Part shown: piece by piece, positions 1 to 13,820 of the stretch
Layout: each line of letters begins with the position of its first letter
How positions within the stretch are numbered: position 1 is the first letter of the stretch
Assembly: GCA_038496445.1 (NCBI GenBank)
Contig: JALMLS010000255.1
Location: forward strand, 310,001 to 374,000
From: Trichosphaerium sp. ATCC 40318
Taxonomy: Eukaryota; Discosea; Flabellinia; Trichosidae
DNA length: 64,000 nucleotides
Reading direction: 5' to 3'
Notes under the pieces: generated by a model
Databases searched by the model: none
What the model saw: the letters and a program-made list of their open reading frames with translations, nothing else
Told to the model about the DNA's origin: nothing
Program-made: the position numbers and the translations under genes

Positions 1-3000
1 CGCACAAAGAACTTCTCTCAGATATTTGGATTGTATGCCGTGTTGTAAGGGCAGGGTCACTGCTAGGTAAAAGTACATCGAAAAAGACAAAAGAGTCAAA
101 GCAAGCACTAGTGCGCATGCCGTTTGCATGTGGTGTACTCAATCTAGGAACAGGTAATGACATATTTTACTGAGTACATTCATCCAACTAAAGGACATTG
201 TAGCATCACTAAAGCTCAAAGAAACAGAGAATAATATCGGTCTATATGCCTGTAAAGATGATCAGTTCTGGAATTTGCATGAATGTACGACCCAAAGTGC
301 TTGTTATCAGCGCATTCAAGGTTTGCTCACATTTATCCTAGTTATTATAAAGAAACAAAATACAGCAACACAAGGAAACAAAACACAACGCAGCAAAGAA
401 CCAAAAATTACAGAGTTACCAAATAAGGTATATAGAGCGCACTTTATCAGAACAGGGAAAACAGATTGCTAAACTATGGTTTAGGGACTATGCCTTGGCT
501 TGACTATAATAAACGGAGAGCTTAGCCAATGGAAGGGTGCCAAGGCCAAAATATGCACAACAAGAAGGCTCAGTACGTTTTTTGTTTATGACTTCTCTTA
601 TGTTTAAATAACAACTAATTCAAAAAACCAGAGCCTGTTTTGAATCCAGAAGGCTATGTTGGTCGTAATGATCTGTATGTTTCGGTTCCTGAGGTAGTGT
701 TTGGTGCAAGTGGTGCTCCTAGAAACATTGAATTGACGATTCAAGTCAGACAAGCCAATGGCAAGGTAAGATAAGATTGAATCTGACATGATCTGTTAAT
801 GGTGACTAATTTTACTGGCAGATTGTAGACGGCGCAATCGTTACTGGAGTTGGGGAAGCAAAATCCTCAGAATACAAATCGTGGATAGTGCATCACAGCA
901 ACCAGCCCAAGTGGGGAGAGGTTGTTCGTATAACCATACCGCCTTCCATGTTTCAACATTGCCATCTATTTCTCTCTTTTCGCCACTGTACATCCCATAA
1001 AGGCACGTTACATCCTTTTATCTAGATTATGTCTAACGTATTGAACCAGATAAGGAGAAAGATAACTTTGCGTTTGGTTTCATTCGTCTCACCAACCCAG
1101 ATGGCCATGCCCTTGAGGTACGAAGTTACAACATCCTCTGCTATCCATAACCAGTATGTAGGACGGCGTGCGCAGTGTTGAGGCGTACAAATTTGCAAAA
1201 GGGGTAGATGCTAACTCCAAATCAAAAGCATTTTGGTTGAATGCAAAGGCACTTACTGCTAGTACGCTCTAATGGTAAATACCTACACGTGTGTTTATTT
1301 TTTTTATTAGATGATGATAAAAAAGGCAAAGTTCAATTGCGTAAGGGCGATAGTATCTCTATACAAACAAAACTTGTGTCTGCCTCAATCACGCAAAACA
1401 GTACGCTCACATATATCGATCAGTATTGTATGCTAATTGGTTTAAGATTGGCTACACTTGCTCTTACGTTGGGAAACATTAACACCTGCCAAACTCGAAG
1501 TTGTTTTGGGTAGGCTGACATTTATAGGCATCAATGAGATTGTCAAGGTGCGTAATCAACTATTAATCGCATAGTGAAGATTAATCAATGTATCCATAGT
1601 TCCTACCTGACGTTTTCAACGCAATGTTTTCTATTTTAGAGAAAGGACGAAACAAGTTTGCCTCATTAATGTGCGATCACAGCCACTCTTTAACTTCAAC
1701 TCACCTTTTCTAAAGCGTCACACCACTTACCAATATTATTGGTATTTTGGTTGACACAAAAAAGAATGAAGTGTCCCAAGCAAATCGCCTTGCACTAGAT
1801 GCATATATTCAACACATCTTCCCTGGAAAGGAGGTTCATGCAGATAAGCTAGTGCGCGCATTGGGCAGTACATTTGCTGGCTATACTCAACGAAAAGTGG
1901 GAGACATAATTAAGATGATAAAGGCCTTTGAGTATATCATTAGATTTATTGTGAGAGCACGTTCTTTGACGAACTCTCTGCAGTCTGCAGGTACAAAGAT
2001 GTTAACAAAAAAAAGAGCAAAAGTTGCTAACTGGTAACCTATAGCTTTTAAAAAGGAGTTACGTGGCGTCCTAGACTCACTCATTGTCTTGATGCACGAT
2101 ACTGGGGAGCGCTATATTGGACCCCAGACTATGACTATTAAGGTAACAGAACAACCAAAAGTTGCTTCAATTTTGCTGACAGTAGATTGTAATAGAACAT
2201 CTCCGCTGTTATGACCGTTCTTGGGAAAGTGTTCACTCCTGTCGAACTTGGTAGCTTTGTTGCAGATTTTATTAAAGCAACAGCAGTCCACTTTGATGCA
2301 GGCGTTGTATACTTACATCTAGAGAAGTTGTGGATGATACACAAGACAATTTCTGGAGACCTTTACAGAAATCCAGGTGCCTTTTTTTGTTTTACATTAT
2401 TCTCTGTGCCTTCCACTTACAATCATACCCACAACTAGTATCACGAAGTATTGTTGCGCCATTAATATTGAACCAAATTCACATGCACATGAACACACAT
2501 GACGTCCAGGAACAGGAGATTTGTTGCAATGTGCTGCATTCCATGCTATCTGTTATCCAAGCTGAAGTAACTGATAAGAATGCCATTCTTGATTTCCAAG
2601 CACTATTACCACGATTGATAGAAGTCTCTTGGAAGATGCGTCAAGCACCTGATATTACAAGATGGGATGCTGTTACAGTAATCTTAGCATTGTTCTTTTT
2701 GATGGAACCAGCCCACTTTTCTCAGTATGTCGAGGCCATGGAAGACTTTGATCAAGCGGTACGTATCTAGGCAATGATCAGTTTCTGTGTTTGCTCATTT
2801 TGTCTTAGACGTTCTTGTCAAATACCTTTAAATTCCTTGAGTCTATCATTACACGAACATATCCTGTATATCCTCATAATTGGTTCGTAATGATCATGTT
2901 CCAATACAGGACAATCCTTAAAGTGATATTGATAACATCTCACTTTTTAAAACAAAGGTAAATTTGTAGTACCCTTCAAGATATTTACATTGTTATCTCT

Positions 3001-6000
3001 AGACTTTCGCGAATTGGTGAAGAGTTAGTATTGTGGCAAAACTTCTTCAAGTTAGCAGTGTCATTTGTCATATCTCCAGAACTCGAGATTGAAAGCTTTC
3101 CTGAGTCAAAGAGGAATATTATTCTCGAAAGGTATGCATTAGCCAAAAAAGCAACTTATTTGCTTCTCTAAAAACTTACATTATGTTTCAGACACGGAGA
3201 TATGCGTTTGGATGTTTTACAAATTCTACAGCTTATGTGGAACGTTTTGAAAGCACATCAACTCAAATTTTTGGCAGACTTGATAGCACCTACTCTGGAA
3301 ATTATGTTGGTACGGCTGTGCTAGTTTGCTTTCGAGTTCAGGCCTCTTATCACTTTGACTAGCTAGAGCAGCCCGATATACGATCATTGGGACGTTCGAT
3401 GTATGCATCGTTCTATCAGGTTGAATATGAACGCATGAAGACAGTTACTACTGTTAAAGGTGCGTATAACTTTTTTTGCACAAAAAATAGTTTTCTGACA
3501 CGTGCGTTATAGATGCAACAATGACCTCCGCCGAACAAATTTTTCCTAAAATTCTAGCTAAAGCGCAAGACTCAGAGCAAGATACCATTGAGTTCATGGA
3601 AAACTTCTTGCCAATCGCGTACGTACAACTACCTCAGTACATGAAACTTACTCCATATTAGTAGAATCACTCAATCACTTAAAGGCGCTGTGAAAGAGAA
3701 AGCAACTGCTTTCCTGAAAGAGATTAAGAAACTACTGAGAAAGATGTATGAGCTAGAAATCATACCAGATGAAGACGTAAGTGTAGTATAAACAACACGC
3801 CAAAAAGTTACTCACCGCGAATTTAGTTGTATTATGACGATCGCATTATTGCTACTATGGAGCTCATGGACTTTTTGAAGAAAACAGAGCGTCAAGAGTC
3901 GTACATAAAGTACATACATGTTATGGAGCAACAGCATATAGTTGCATCCAATCACACAGAAGCTGCATTTACAGTGATGTTGCATGCCAACCTCTTGGAC
4001 TGGAATGATAAGAGAGTCACAGGCAGCATGGAAACTAACAGGCACGTGATCCTTGAACGCTGCAATTATTTCATATCAACCTCCTAACATGTGTTGCAGG
4101 AAGCGTAAAGAGTCATTGTACCGAATAGCTATGCAATATTTTGACAATGGCAAGTTATGGGAGCCTGCCATTAAATTGGCGGCTGAATTACGTGTTCAAC
4201 TTGAGAGCACATACGATTATCTGGCATTATCCGAGCTGTTAAAACAGCAAGCAATCTTCTACAAGAAGATAATGAAAGATGACACTCGGTTCTTTTGTGA
4301 GTACTTTTTCGTAGGTTACTACGGACAAGGCTTTCCACAAAGTCTAAGAGTACGTGCAATGAATAATATAAAACCAAACTAAAACGCGTATTAGGACCGC
4401 GAGTTTATTTACCGAGGTTTGGAGCTTGAAAGGCTAGACGACTTTAGAAGTACGTGATTAGATGCTACTCTGCTTTATTAATTATGATGCAGGTCGTATA
4501 ACAACCAAATTTCCTCACGCTAAAGTTGTACGTACCTCTTCACGTGATTGATGGTCAGTAGACTTACCTATCTGCAATAGCTCAACACAACCGATCCTGT
4601 CGGCTCTGAAATTCGCAAATCTATGGAACAACGTACAGTGGCTTATCAGTATATTTGTATAGTCTCTTACAACCTACTAGACGTTCAAATTTTTGCTGTA
4701 AAGGCGTCAACCGAGGAAGAAAAAGCAGGAAAACACAAGAGCCTTCCAGTTGGCATGAGCCCTGCTATAGCCAAGTACTACGAAATGAACGAGATTAAGC
4801 TGTTCAAGTACTCCAAAACGTTTAAGAAGGAGCCCAAGATGAAGGGAGATGACGTTAAAGGTCTATGGATGCGCAATTACTACTATCGCACAAAGGACGT
4901 ATTTCCAACTTACTTTAAACGATCTCACATTGCTGAGACGTTTGTAATAATCACATCTCCTATCGGTACTGACACACTCATCAAGAAGCGTTTACAGTGG
5001 AACTAACCAAACTGTTATAATAGAAAATGCCATCAAGACAGTACAGACAAAGAGTAAGGAGCTGCAGATTATTACTGCTACCTTTGAGAGCTTCAAGACT
5101 GACAGTGGCGTAAAACTTGATCCTTTCACACGTGTTCTTAAAGGTACATGAACTACTGAACCGCTACTAGTTTTGATACATTGCTGACTTGCTATTGAGG
5201 TGTTATTGATGCAGCTGTTGGAGGTGGCTCCAAAATGTACAAAGAAGCGTTTTGTAGTGACGCCTGGCGTGACGAAAACCCTGATATGGCTCACTTTGTA
5301 CCTGTATTAGAAAGCGCTATTGATGGTCAGGTTGTCCTACTACGCCGTGGTTTGTCTGTTCACAAACGGCTTTGTCCTCCTGAACTGAGCAAGTTGCAAA
5401 AGCAACTCGAAGGTATAATCTTTTACCTATTTTTTTTCGCCAGTTGTGCTCTTAGTAACACTGTATCCTTAGATTTGCTTGATATCATGCAGAGCGAGAT
5501 GCTCAGCGATGATCGTCAAGCTCGGCGGATGACACGAAGCAACTCTAATTTCATAAAGGGAGTGGTACCTCAAGCACGTAGTAAAAGCTCAACAACAATG
5601 TATGCACTCCTTTATCATTTTGTTCAACAAAAACAAGACTAACTTCTTCCAGTGGTATATCACCACTTACAGGCTCGAGACGGTTTTCCGTTGCATCGTC
5701 CAAAAGTCCAATGATGCTAGAACCACTAGGAGACCTACCGAAAAAATCTGTGCTCTCTGGTGTACGTCCAGTAGGCCGATCTGTGTCCGCTGCTGTTCAT
5801 ATGTATGAAATCCTTCTATACCATTTAAATATGTTAACTTTACTAGGATGCCAAAAAAGCACACTAAGCAGAGAAGTATGTCCAACCCAAATCTGGCAGA
5901 TTTAGTATCCATACGCGAAGGACCAGGTACACGCGCCTCTTGGTGCTTTCTTATTTGCATAGCTAACGTGGATTGTAGTTGAAACATTAAAGAAGAGCAA

Positions 6001-6613
6001 GAAAGGATCGCGATCTCCTCGGTTAAGGTCCATGAGGCTTCGTAAAAAATCAAGCAAGGATATGGGCGTTACAGCATCTCAACCAATGGCTATAGACCAC
6101 AGTGCTATATCTCCACGAAATAGAAAGTCATTCATTCATGTTGGCTCTCCAACGCGATCATCATCCTACTACTCGGATGTTTCATCTCTCACTGACTCTG
6201 ACGACTCGTACACTGATTGTTTGTCCTCATCAGCAGAACAGGGATTCCTCCGTGGCATGTCACCTAAGAGAGGTTCTCCAAGAAAGATTCCAGCAAGAGG
6301 CTCTCCTCGGGCACCACATCGTAACTTCCTTGGTGGCACAAGGGGCACACGCAATACACAAGTGTCGCCGTCTGTATCACCAGGAGATTCCCCACGTATG
6401 AAATCAAAGCGTTCACCTAGAAATATTGGTGTTCCTACTCGAAATAGGCCCACACCAAATGGTGCGCCAAAGAGGCCGCCTAATGCCCTGCCAGCGAGAG
6501 GTGCCACCCCACCAGCGAGACCACCTCCACAACCAAAACCAGATGACCTACCACCACCACTACCTCAGCGCCGTGCTAAAGCTAAACGCCCCACCAACCC
6601 TGGTACCACCTAG
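1..6613 (+). CDS. DOCK-family guanine nucleotide exchange factor (3' part, 5' end outside window)
   Basis: Multi-exon gene already open at base 1. DOCK proteins activate Rac/Cdc42 GTPases at membranes. The reading frame at the window start (DIWIVCRVVRAG, then RMPFACGVLNL) matches the segment before the DHR-1 lipid-binding domain. DHR-1 is read at about 640-1110 (GRNDLYVSVPEVVFG, FAFGFIRLTNPDG). DHR-2, the catalytic part, runs from about 4100 to 5410: WEPAIKLAAELR, FFVGYYGQGFP followed across an intron by REFIYRGLELERL, then IENAIKTVQTKSKEL and RGLSVHKRLCPPEL. The tail (5480-6613) is rich in Ser, Pro and Arg and ends with a PPPLPQRR stretch of the SH3-ligand type. Stop is TAG at 6611-6613, with an AATAAA-like signal near 6743. 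More than 15 short introns. Family assignment is firm; subfamily (A/B-like from the SH3-ligand tail) is inferred. Confidence 0.9.
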
Positions 6614-6879
6614 CAACACTTTCTTGATTTTTAAATGACTAACGCGTTGTACTAGCACTAAGAAAACTAGCAAGAAGAGACAAATAGTCACTGTTGCTGG
6701 CATTGTAAATAACACTTGTATTGTAATCAAACAGAAAAAAAAATAAATGACCTAAGTCATGACAACGCAGGACAACACTCTTTAAGTGATTCGTGATACT
6801 CAACCGCTTCCCTGCACTACTGGGAGTTTGCTATCAAGGACAGTTACAGTTTAGCAGTTGATACAACTTTTGATGCTCA

Positions 6880-7706
6880 ATGGCAGTACTCAAAAGCATC
6901 AGAAGAGCATGTAACCAGATAGCAGATCGTGGTAAAGGCGCGAAAAGGTACACTGACCCAGTAGCAGCTAAAGCAGCCCCAAACCTCACGAACGAAGATG
7001 TATTAGAGCTCAAACGCGAAATGGACGGGTTAAAATACAAAGGTAGAGCATAATGTCAATATAATTTTGAAAAGCGCGTAACGCCGTTAGACTTATGTTT
7101 TAAGCGTCAAACCAAACCGTATTGTACGTTAATGAACATTGTGGAGGATCCATACTATGACATCTCGTGCGTATTCTCATTTGAGCCACAAATCAACTGT
7201 TTTTGAATCCTATCGCTCTTACACAATTTGTTCAGCGTCTTCACAGTACCGAAAGGAGCCACCATTCCAATCCACGACCACCCTTCGATGACAGTGCTCA
7301 GCAAGATCTTGTACGGGAGTCTACAAGTAAGTGCGTATGATGTTGTCAAGGAGGAAGGAAGCGGATCGCTATTTAACCGTACGCTCTTTATTCTTTCTTC
7401 ATTAATTTGGTGCAATCAACTTATTGTGTCATGACAGTTGTCGGTAAAGAACAAACAGTTGTGGATGAAAACCAGTCGACACAAGTGATATTACCGTCTT
7501 CATTCAACCTCCACGAGTTGCATGCTCTAGAAGACAGTGCTTTTTTTGATATACTATGGCCTCCTTACGACCATTACCTCAGGACTTGCACCTACTATGC
7601 GCCTACACCCGAGAACCCTAAACAACTGCAACCAGCAATCTATCCTAATTTTCGGTGTGAGTTGGCTCCATATGAGTTAATCACCAGTGTCAATAAAGGC
7701 TTCTAA
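6880..7706 (+). CDS. Cysteamine/plant-cysteine-oxidase type thiol dioxygenase (ADO/PCO family)
   Basis: Iron-dependent thiol dioxygenase. In animals and plants this family oxidises N-terminal Cys of proteins, marking them for the Arg/N-degron pathway, and acts as an oxygen sensor. The start is MAVLKSIRRACNQIAD. Exon 2 ends at DIS and a GTGCGT intron leads to VFTVPKGATIPIHDHPSM, which carries the two cupin His ligands (HDH). The run TVLSKILYGSLQVSAYD is nearly family consensus. The third ligand His lies in NLHELHALEDSAFFDIL, followed by PPYDHYLRTCTYY. Three or four introns. Length about 210-220 residues is normal. It lies between the DOCK gene (same strand) and a convergent unknown gene. Function in this organism is inferred from the family. 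Confidence 0.88.
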
Positions 7707-8118
7707 ATGGTCATGTAAAAAACTATGTTACACCTCAAAAACATGAGACAAGGTATTTGTCGATTTGTACTTTTTATTTAAATTTGATTTGGAGTTTACA
7801 GCTCCAGAAGGGGGTAAAAAGGTGTGCACAATACGGTGCAGCCCGTTTACATATGTGACAATTTTATATACACTGTTTGACTACTGTACAAAAAAAGTAA
7901 AGAAAGGGATGGGGAGGCGTTTAGGCGCGAGAGAAGAGCAAGTAAATCTCTCATATATGAGATACCACAGTAGTAGTCCTTTGTGAGAGGTGAGTGAAGG
8001 CTTGTTTGTAAAACATTTGGTTCTGTAGTAACCATATGATTAAAGAGAGTAATGATAAGTGAGGGGGCAGGATAGGTGTGGGGGTGTAGAGGTAGGTTGG
8101 TAAGTGGATCGATTAGAT
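7707..8118. other. Convergent intergenic region
   Basis: Between the 3' ends of the thiol dioxygenase (+) and the large basic protein gene (-). Short ORFs exist on both strands but none shows splice context or family similarity. The stretch includes a purine-rich G/A run near 7895-7920. I see no gene here. Confidence 0.6.
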
Positions 8119-11100
8119 TCACGTCTTCTTGCTCCTCTTAGGTAACTCCTTTTTGGAATCTCTCTTAACCATCCTCGGATCTATACTGCTTGATAGCCCA
8201 AGAGACGAACCCTTTCCACTCTTTCCTTTACCAATGAATTTACCGAAACGCTTCGTCATTGAAATGGACTCTTTAGAGTCTAATCTCTTCATTACCTTTG
8301 AAGTAGGTATGTCGTATCTTGCTGTCTTGCTTCGTCTCTGTGTTTTACTCTCCTTACTTGGAGACGTAATAGAAGCTACATCACCATCAGAGTCGGATCG
8401 CTTGAGGCTGTCAATATCCTTCTTTCTGTTCAAGAGCTTTGACATATTCGTCGAAAGAGATCGACGCTTACTGATACGATCCTTGGTGTCATTGCCATCT
8501 GTTCCCTTATCTGTCCGCCGACTCTTTTTGCGAAGCTTCTTTTTAGTCTTGGGCGAGCCAGATGGCGTATTTGCCCCAGAGGACGTGGGTGTGACTTCAC
8601 CGACACTAGTCCTCTTGATTTTATGAATATTCTGTGTAGACTTTGGTCTACCAAACTCTTGAAGCGTCGGCTGGACTTTTCCTTTCTTCTGTCGCAAAGA
8701 GCTGTACGACGCAATGTGTACTGAACTTCTTCGCAATTTACGTTGGGTAATAGTCTCCTTGACTGCATCCCTATGCTCTTGTCTAACCCTTCCAGAAGGA
8801 GTCATAGTTGCAGGTCCACGACTTACATTCTTTGTATTCAATGGCTTCAGGGCAATGTTAGGTGTGCTCTTTGACATGACATTGCTCTTGTGCATCTTCT
8901 TTGAACTGCTTTGTCTTTGTATACCATCTTTGTCTCTCTTGCGTCGTCGTGATGGTATTGGCGTTATTGAAGCAACATCAGCCGACTCAAATGATCCAAC
9001 TGAGTTATGGTCGAGGTTGACTGTCTCTTCAGTGTTGTCTGACTGAATACTCTCAGTTCCAGAGCTGTCGGGGCTTTCAGGTACAATACTGATGGTGCCT
9101 TCCTCGCCACTAGCTTCAGAAACAGTCCCGCCCGTAGGAGCAAGGTCGGTCAAGTTGGTATGGCTTGAATCAGCAGTATCGCTGCCCTCGTATTCCTCAC
9201 CACTTTCACCCCTAGTACAACCACATGAGTAAACTCTCCAGGTGAAAAATAAACAAGGCAAAAAAAAAAAAAAGAAACCACAAGACGTACCCGATTGATT
9301 TCTGTACTCGGTTTCTATCAAACACTTGCGCTTTATTTGTACGTTGCAATACAGGAAGACCTCTACGCTTACGGGTAGAGACAGCTAAGTGATAAATATG
9401 TGAGATTGAGGTATTTATAAAGCATTTTTTTAAAACAAAAAAAAAAGGTACCTAGCGTTGCGAACTTTCTTCGTCTGTCAGCATCCATCTTTTTCTTTTT
9501 ACGAATAGCAGCAAGTCTAGCTAGCTCAGCTTCCTCTGCAAGGAGGTGCACCATATTTTCTTTTGCAAGATCACATTCAAAAGCATGTAATTCATCCTCA
9601 AGTGCTTCAATCTCACTCAGAGACTCAAAAAGGTATAAACTATCATCAATGTATATCCGAGCATCAACATCCAAAAATCCAGCGACATCATCGCAAGTAT
9701 CTCGCTTTCTAGTGAGGTACGCGCGATCACCTTTAAAAAAAAAAATAAGCCAACTAAACGAGCCACAGACAACTCAAATCCAATATCCAAAAAAAAAAAT
9801 TGTGCGTACATTGACTTGTATACAAGCGTTGGTGAAAGCAGCATATTTGATGCAAGTCTCTAGGTAGTTGAAGTTTGACTGGTTTGTAAAGAATATCATC
9901 CAAGCCTCCAATAACATCAGGTATCGTAGTAGTCGCTTTAGGTCTAACAGCTTTATCGCTTATCCTACGTGATCTCTCCGTAACTGGTACTTCACTATTT
10001 CCTCTAGACTTAGTTCCTCTCAGACTCATAAAAATATCAGTAGCTGATCGTCTACTAGTACTACAAGCAACATCACTTTCTTTAGCAGCAGCTTCTTTAG
10101 CAAGCTTCAAAGTACGACTTGTTATTTGAGGGGACGAAGACCTCGATCGCTGCCGCCGCAACCTTCTTCCAGCAGGTGATCTCGGTGTGCCTTGAGTAGA
10201 ACCACTCTCATTCGATCTGAACGAATGCATTGTCGCAGGTTGTGCAACAGGCACGCTTTCAACTGAGGTACGAGATGAAGACCTCAGCTGTGCGCTCAGT
10301 CTTCGTTTCGCGAGTTTTGTCGTTGAATCTGTGGTTGCTCGCGCTGACGACGATTTTCTCCTTAAGTTAAGCACAGGTACACTGCTGCTCGCCAACCCAT
10401 TCTTAGGCTTAACATATCGCTCAGAAGCATCCATGATCATGCTGAATGACAATCGTCGCGCGGACATATCAAAACTCTTGGGTCTGGGCCGACGCTCAGG
10501 GGATGCATTACGCACCCTTTCAATACTAGGCGAGGCTTTGGTTCCACCAGACGCTCTACCGGATTTTTTGTGCTTGTTTCTTATAGCACTCAGAGGAGGG
10601 CTCCCTGCTCCCTCCCTTACGTAAGGATGTGGTGGTTGGCCCGCTGTTACGCTAGAACCCCTTGGCTGCATACGCATAGTAGCGGCGCCTTTGTGATTTA
10701 AAGCAGGAGGAGGACGTTTTGCCCGTTTTGTTGTTCCCATCACATTAGATGCAGATACAGCTTTTTTTTTCCTGTATTTACCACGTTTATCACGCGTACG
10801 ACCCTATAAAACCAAAATGTGAGTATAATCCATAAGTAGTATTGACTAATAAAAAAGAATAATAAAACGGACAAAGAACTTACACTAGGAGAGTTTCTAG
10901 ATCGCCTAAGGCTACGAGATGTTGCTAAATCTACAATACGTAAGTGTCAAGTGGTAGGAGGTTAAAGGCGCCAATAATTGTCTAAAAAGCCGAAAAAAAA
11001 GGCTTTAAACAATGCCACCAATGAAGAACTGGGCGTGTAATTAATTTACGCACCTTCTGGTGCACAATTGCACATGTACGCTTTAAAGTGCCGTGCAAGC

Positions 11101-12199
11101 AATTTAACATTCTTTGCAATAGTGAATAGTACAGATGCATCTTCAGTTGACTCTGCAACTACAAAAAAAATAGGTAAGGCATCATAGGAACCAAATACTT
11201 TTTGAAACAAACTCAAAAATTTTCAAAACACCAAAAAAATGCGCATAAAAAATCTAATCGTACGTTGTAAAATTGCAGCTAAAGCCTGTTCAATATCAGT
11301 AACAACACCCTCCAAGAAGTATTGCATGCGTGATATTGGCATGTCTTTCTGCGGCGCAGAATCATTTTGAAGCTTAGAAAACGCGTAAAACCCACGCATA
11401 TTGTTTAGGACCTAAAAAGAACAAGTCAGAGAGGTAAATTCGTGAATACAGAAAACTTCGTTCATTCAATTTCCTTTTACGCCAAACAAAAACATGTACG
11501 CCTTTTTAGTGTTTTTCTGGCAAACAAAACAAAAAAAAAAAAATTATTGCTTTTCAAGACGACGTACAGCTTCTAATCGCGTTGTGAATCCTATAGCAAG
11601 TACAGCCTCTTCCATAGAAGACAAGGAAGATACTTGAAGCACTAAAATGTCCAGCCGTGGCTATAAAATGTATAAGTACGTAAAGTTCTCAAATAAAGTT
11701 CTGTAATTTAATTCGCGAGATTCTAACGTGGAAAGTGCGAAAGCGCTTCTTTGGTACTTTCGTCTTCACGCAAATATAAAACAGGAAAGATACAATCCAT
11801 TGCACAACCCCCAAAAACGGCGGTACCGCCATTGTTTAAGGTTTAGGCGAATGGTACCATTATCGGCAGGTTTTTGAAGTAGAAAGGTTCAAATCCAATT
11901 AATTGTATCTTTGGTGTGATTGGTATACACTCGAAACGAAGTTTAGCTAAGAACAAACGTGCCTGTACTTGTTTGTTCAATGCATTGAGTACATAGACTT
12001 TTAATTCAGCTGCATCTGCAGGCTTTCTACTACGCTTGTACTTTCTGCCAGTGCCTTCTGTATTGGATGATCAGGTTAACCGCAAATCAACGCCTACGTA
12101 CTGCGAACTCTTTCACTTTGAGGCAGCATGGATCATGAGAGCAAGGGACTGCACCACTGTTAATATTGCTTAATTCCCGTAGCGACCAGATAACACAAA
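8119..12199 (-). CDS. Large Ser/Arg/Lys-rich protein of unknown function
   Basis: Multi-exon gene, not recognised. Reading on the minus strand: 5' exons near 12199-11860 (LRELSNINSG, then KVYVLNALNKQVQARLF), an alpha-helical part at 11660-11052 (LQVSSLSSMEEAVLAIGF, YFLEGVVTDIEQALAAIL, LFTIAKNVKLLARHF), a long basic low-complexity part 10928-9840, and an acidic/coiled segment at 9730-9470 (LYLFESLSEIEALEDEL, LLAEEAELARLAAIRKKKK). The last exon, from about 9215, starts GESGEEYEGSDTADSSH and continues with many Ser-Lys-Arg runs to the stop at 8119. Introns use GTACGT/GTACCT donors and TAG acceptors. The 5' end is uncertain: I found no convincing ATG, and the exon chain above 11860 is only tentative. 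Disordered, phosphorylation-type composition suggests a scaffold or cytoskeletal protein, but that is a guess. Confidence 0.7.
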
Positions 12200-13820
12200 C
12201 TGAACGTTAAGTTAGCGCGATATAGGGTTACCAGCGAGAGAAAGGCGTTGGAGCACAGATATTTTCTAAAATAAACACAAAGATATCTATGTCCGCGCAC
12301 GCCGTCAGGAACGTAATAGCGTTATCCAACCGAATAAAAGTTCGTTACAGGCAGCGTACGCCGTATTCGTACCTTATGCACCTTCCAATATCAATAATAC
12401 GTCGGTAATGCAAACGAGCACAGTCTGAAATGAAAACTCTTGACGAATGATGTCAACCAAAAAACCAAAAAAATAACAATCTGCGTCTAAAAACGCATTA
12501 GAGTTTTGAGGTACGGTATTTTACCTCACTCACGCACGCACTTCATTAAAGCGCACGCGTGTTGCTACAACGTGCAAGTACTTCTACCAGCTATTGCTTC
12601 GTTTTGGCTGTACAAATGCTGTTCTCTGCATGAGGTCGACCAAACGTTAAACGTCTGCGCTGTGTATTTGTTTAAAAATTAAAAGGTTGCTACTCGCCAC
12701 AGCGTACTATTGAGGTTTTATTGAATGATGCAGTGCAACTCCGATAATATTGTCGTATGAGACTCAAACTGCATGATTATTCGCTGTAGTCCAAACCTTG
12801 AACGTGCATGTAGTACTTCGGTCAGCAGGTTTATATACTAAATTGTGAGAGCACCTTGTTGAAAAACGAAAAATGTTACAGTTGTACTTATAGAACCTCT
12901 TATGCAATAACGCGCATTGATCACGTATTTTTGTTGCAACCTTCTCTATCCTGACATTTCATCGCTTACTTCTCTACGAGAGCTTTGTTTAATTCTGTGA
13001 ATCACTGCAGTGGTTGCACACTCTCTTTGCAGGGCGTAAACACATATCACTTTTGCAAACAAATAAACATACCTGACATACACGCGCGTATGTGTACTCT
13101 TGCAAGCTAATTTCATTTCAAATAAACATCATTTCAAGTTGCACATTGCAATCGGCATTTCTCGGTACAGTAATCACGTTTGTCGTTCATACACCTTGAC
13201 TAAGTTCTTCTATCACATATTTAAGACGCAGTGCCATTTATGTGGTGCAGTACTGAGACGGTAAGACATCTTTTGTGGCCGCACCGGCTAAATAATTTCA
13301 TGTTTGGAATGATAAGTTATGACTCCTTGAATATACCATTGCCAACAATGATTACAAGGCGCTTGTATGCTCTAAGGCTACTACATTGCTATGTACCCGA
13401 CAGTAACTTTTCGAACTGCGTTCCAAAAGCAATCAATTTCACTTGAAAGCTTTCCTACAATACTCTCAATAGCTAGTGCCTAGATATACCGTTAGTAAAG
13501 TAGCATGTGCAGAGTATGCAGTCATAACATACATGCTGTTACTATATCCTATATCGTTATTAGATAACTACAATTTGTTCTCTGGCCGTCACGTGATACT
13601 TATAAACGTGACACGTCGTTTTTTGCTTTTTTAACCTGTCGTCATTACGTACGTTCTTGCGGTTTTCAGTGACAGCTTTTTCGTAAAACCCATATTATCC
13701 AGTTCCTATGTTGGTACCAAGCGCGAATCCTGGTAGTAATTCTGTAAAGGGTTTTTAGTAGTTACTTTCGTTGAACAGATACTTAAGTCACGTGATAAAA
13801 TATATCATTATTTTCAAACA
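12200..13820. other. Divergent intergenic region upstream of histone H3
   Basis: About 1.6 kb between the unknown minus-strand gene and the H3 gene. The left part may hold further 5' exons of the unknown gene: an open frame with LDNAITFLTACADID near 12340-12250 looks protein-like but I could not join it cleanly. The rest has short ORFs only (for example 13231-13446) with no support. Confidence 0.5.
13588..13796. promoter_or_regulatory. Two identical GTCACGTGAT sites upstream of H3
   Basis: The ten-base sequence GTCACGTGAT occurs at 13588-13597 and again at 13787-13796, the second only about 25 bp before the H3 start codon. The core is the palindrome CACGTG, the classic bHLH/bZIP E-box or G-box. 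That it binds such a factor is inferred. Confidence 0.45.

Noticed and set aside
11840-11850. In-frame TAA in the large unknown gene, suggesting a variant genetic code
   Set aside because: A GTACCA donor just before it and an acceptor near 11765 remove the stop while keeping frame. Other genes end normally at TAA, TAG and TGA.
11880-11900. tRNA-like GGTTCAAATCC box
   Set aside because: It lies in a coding exon (antisense of GFEPF) and no cloverleaf or A box could be found. No tRNA or rRNA gene was seen in the window.
12240-12420. Calponin-homology-like exon (LDNAITFLTACADID) upstream of the unknown gene
   Set aside because: The motif is short, upstream stops are not removable with a visible AG acceptor, and an overlapping alternative frame joins better.
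13231-13446. 71-codon ORF upstream of H3
   Set aside because: No family, no conserved motif, and it lies in an otherwise non-coding promoter region.
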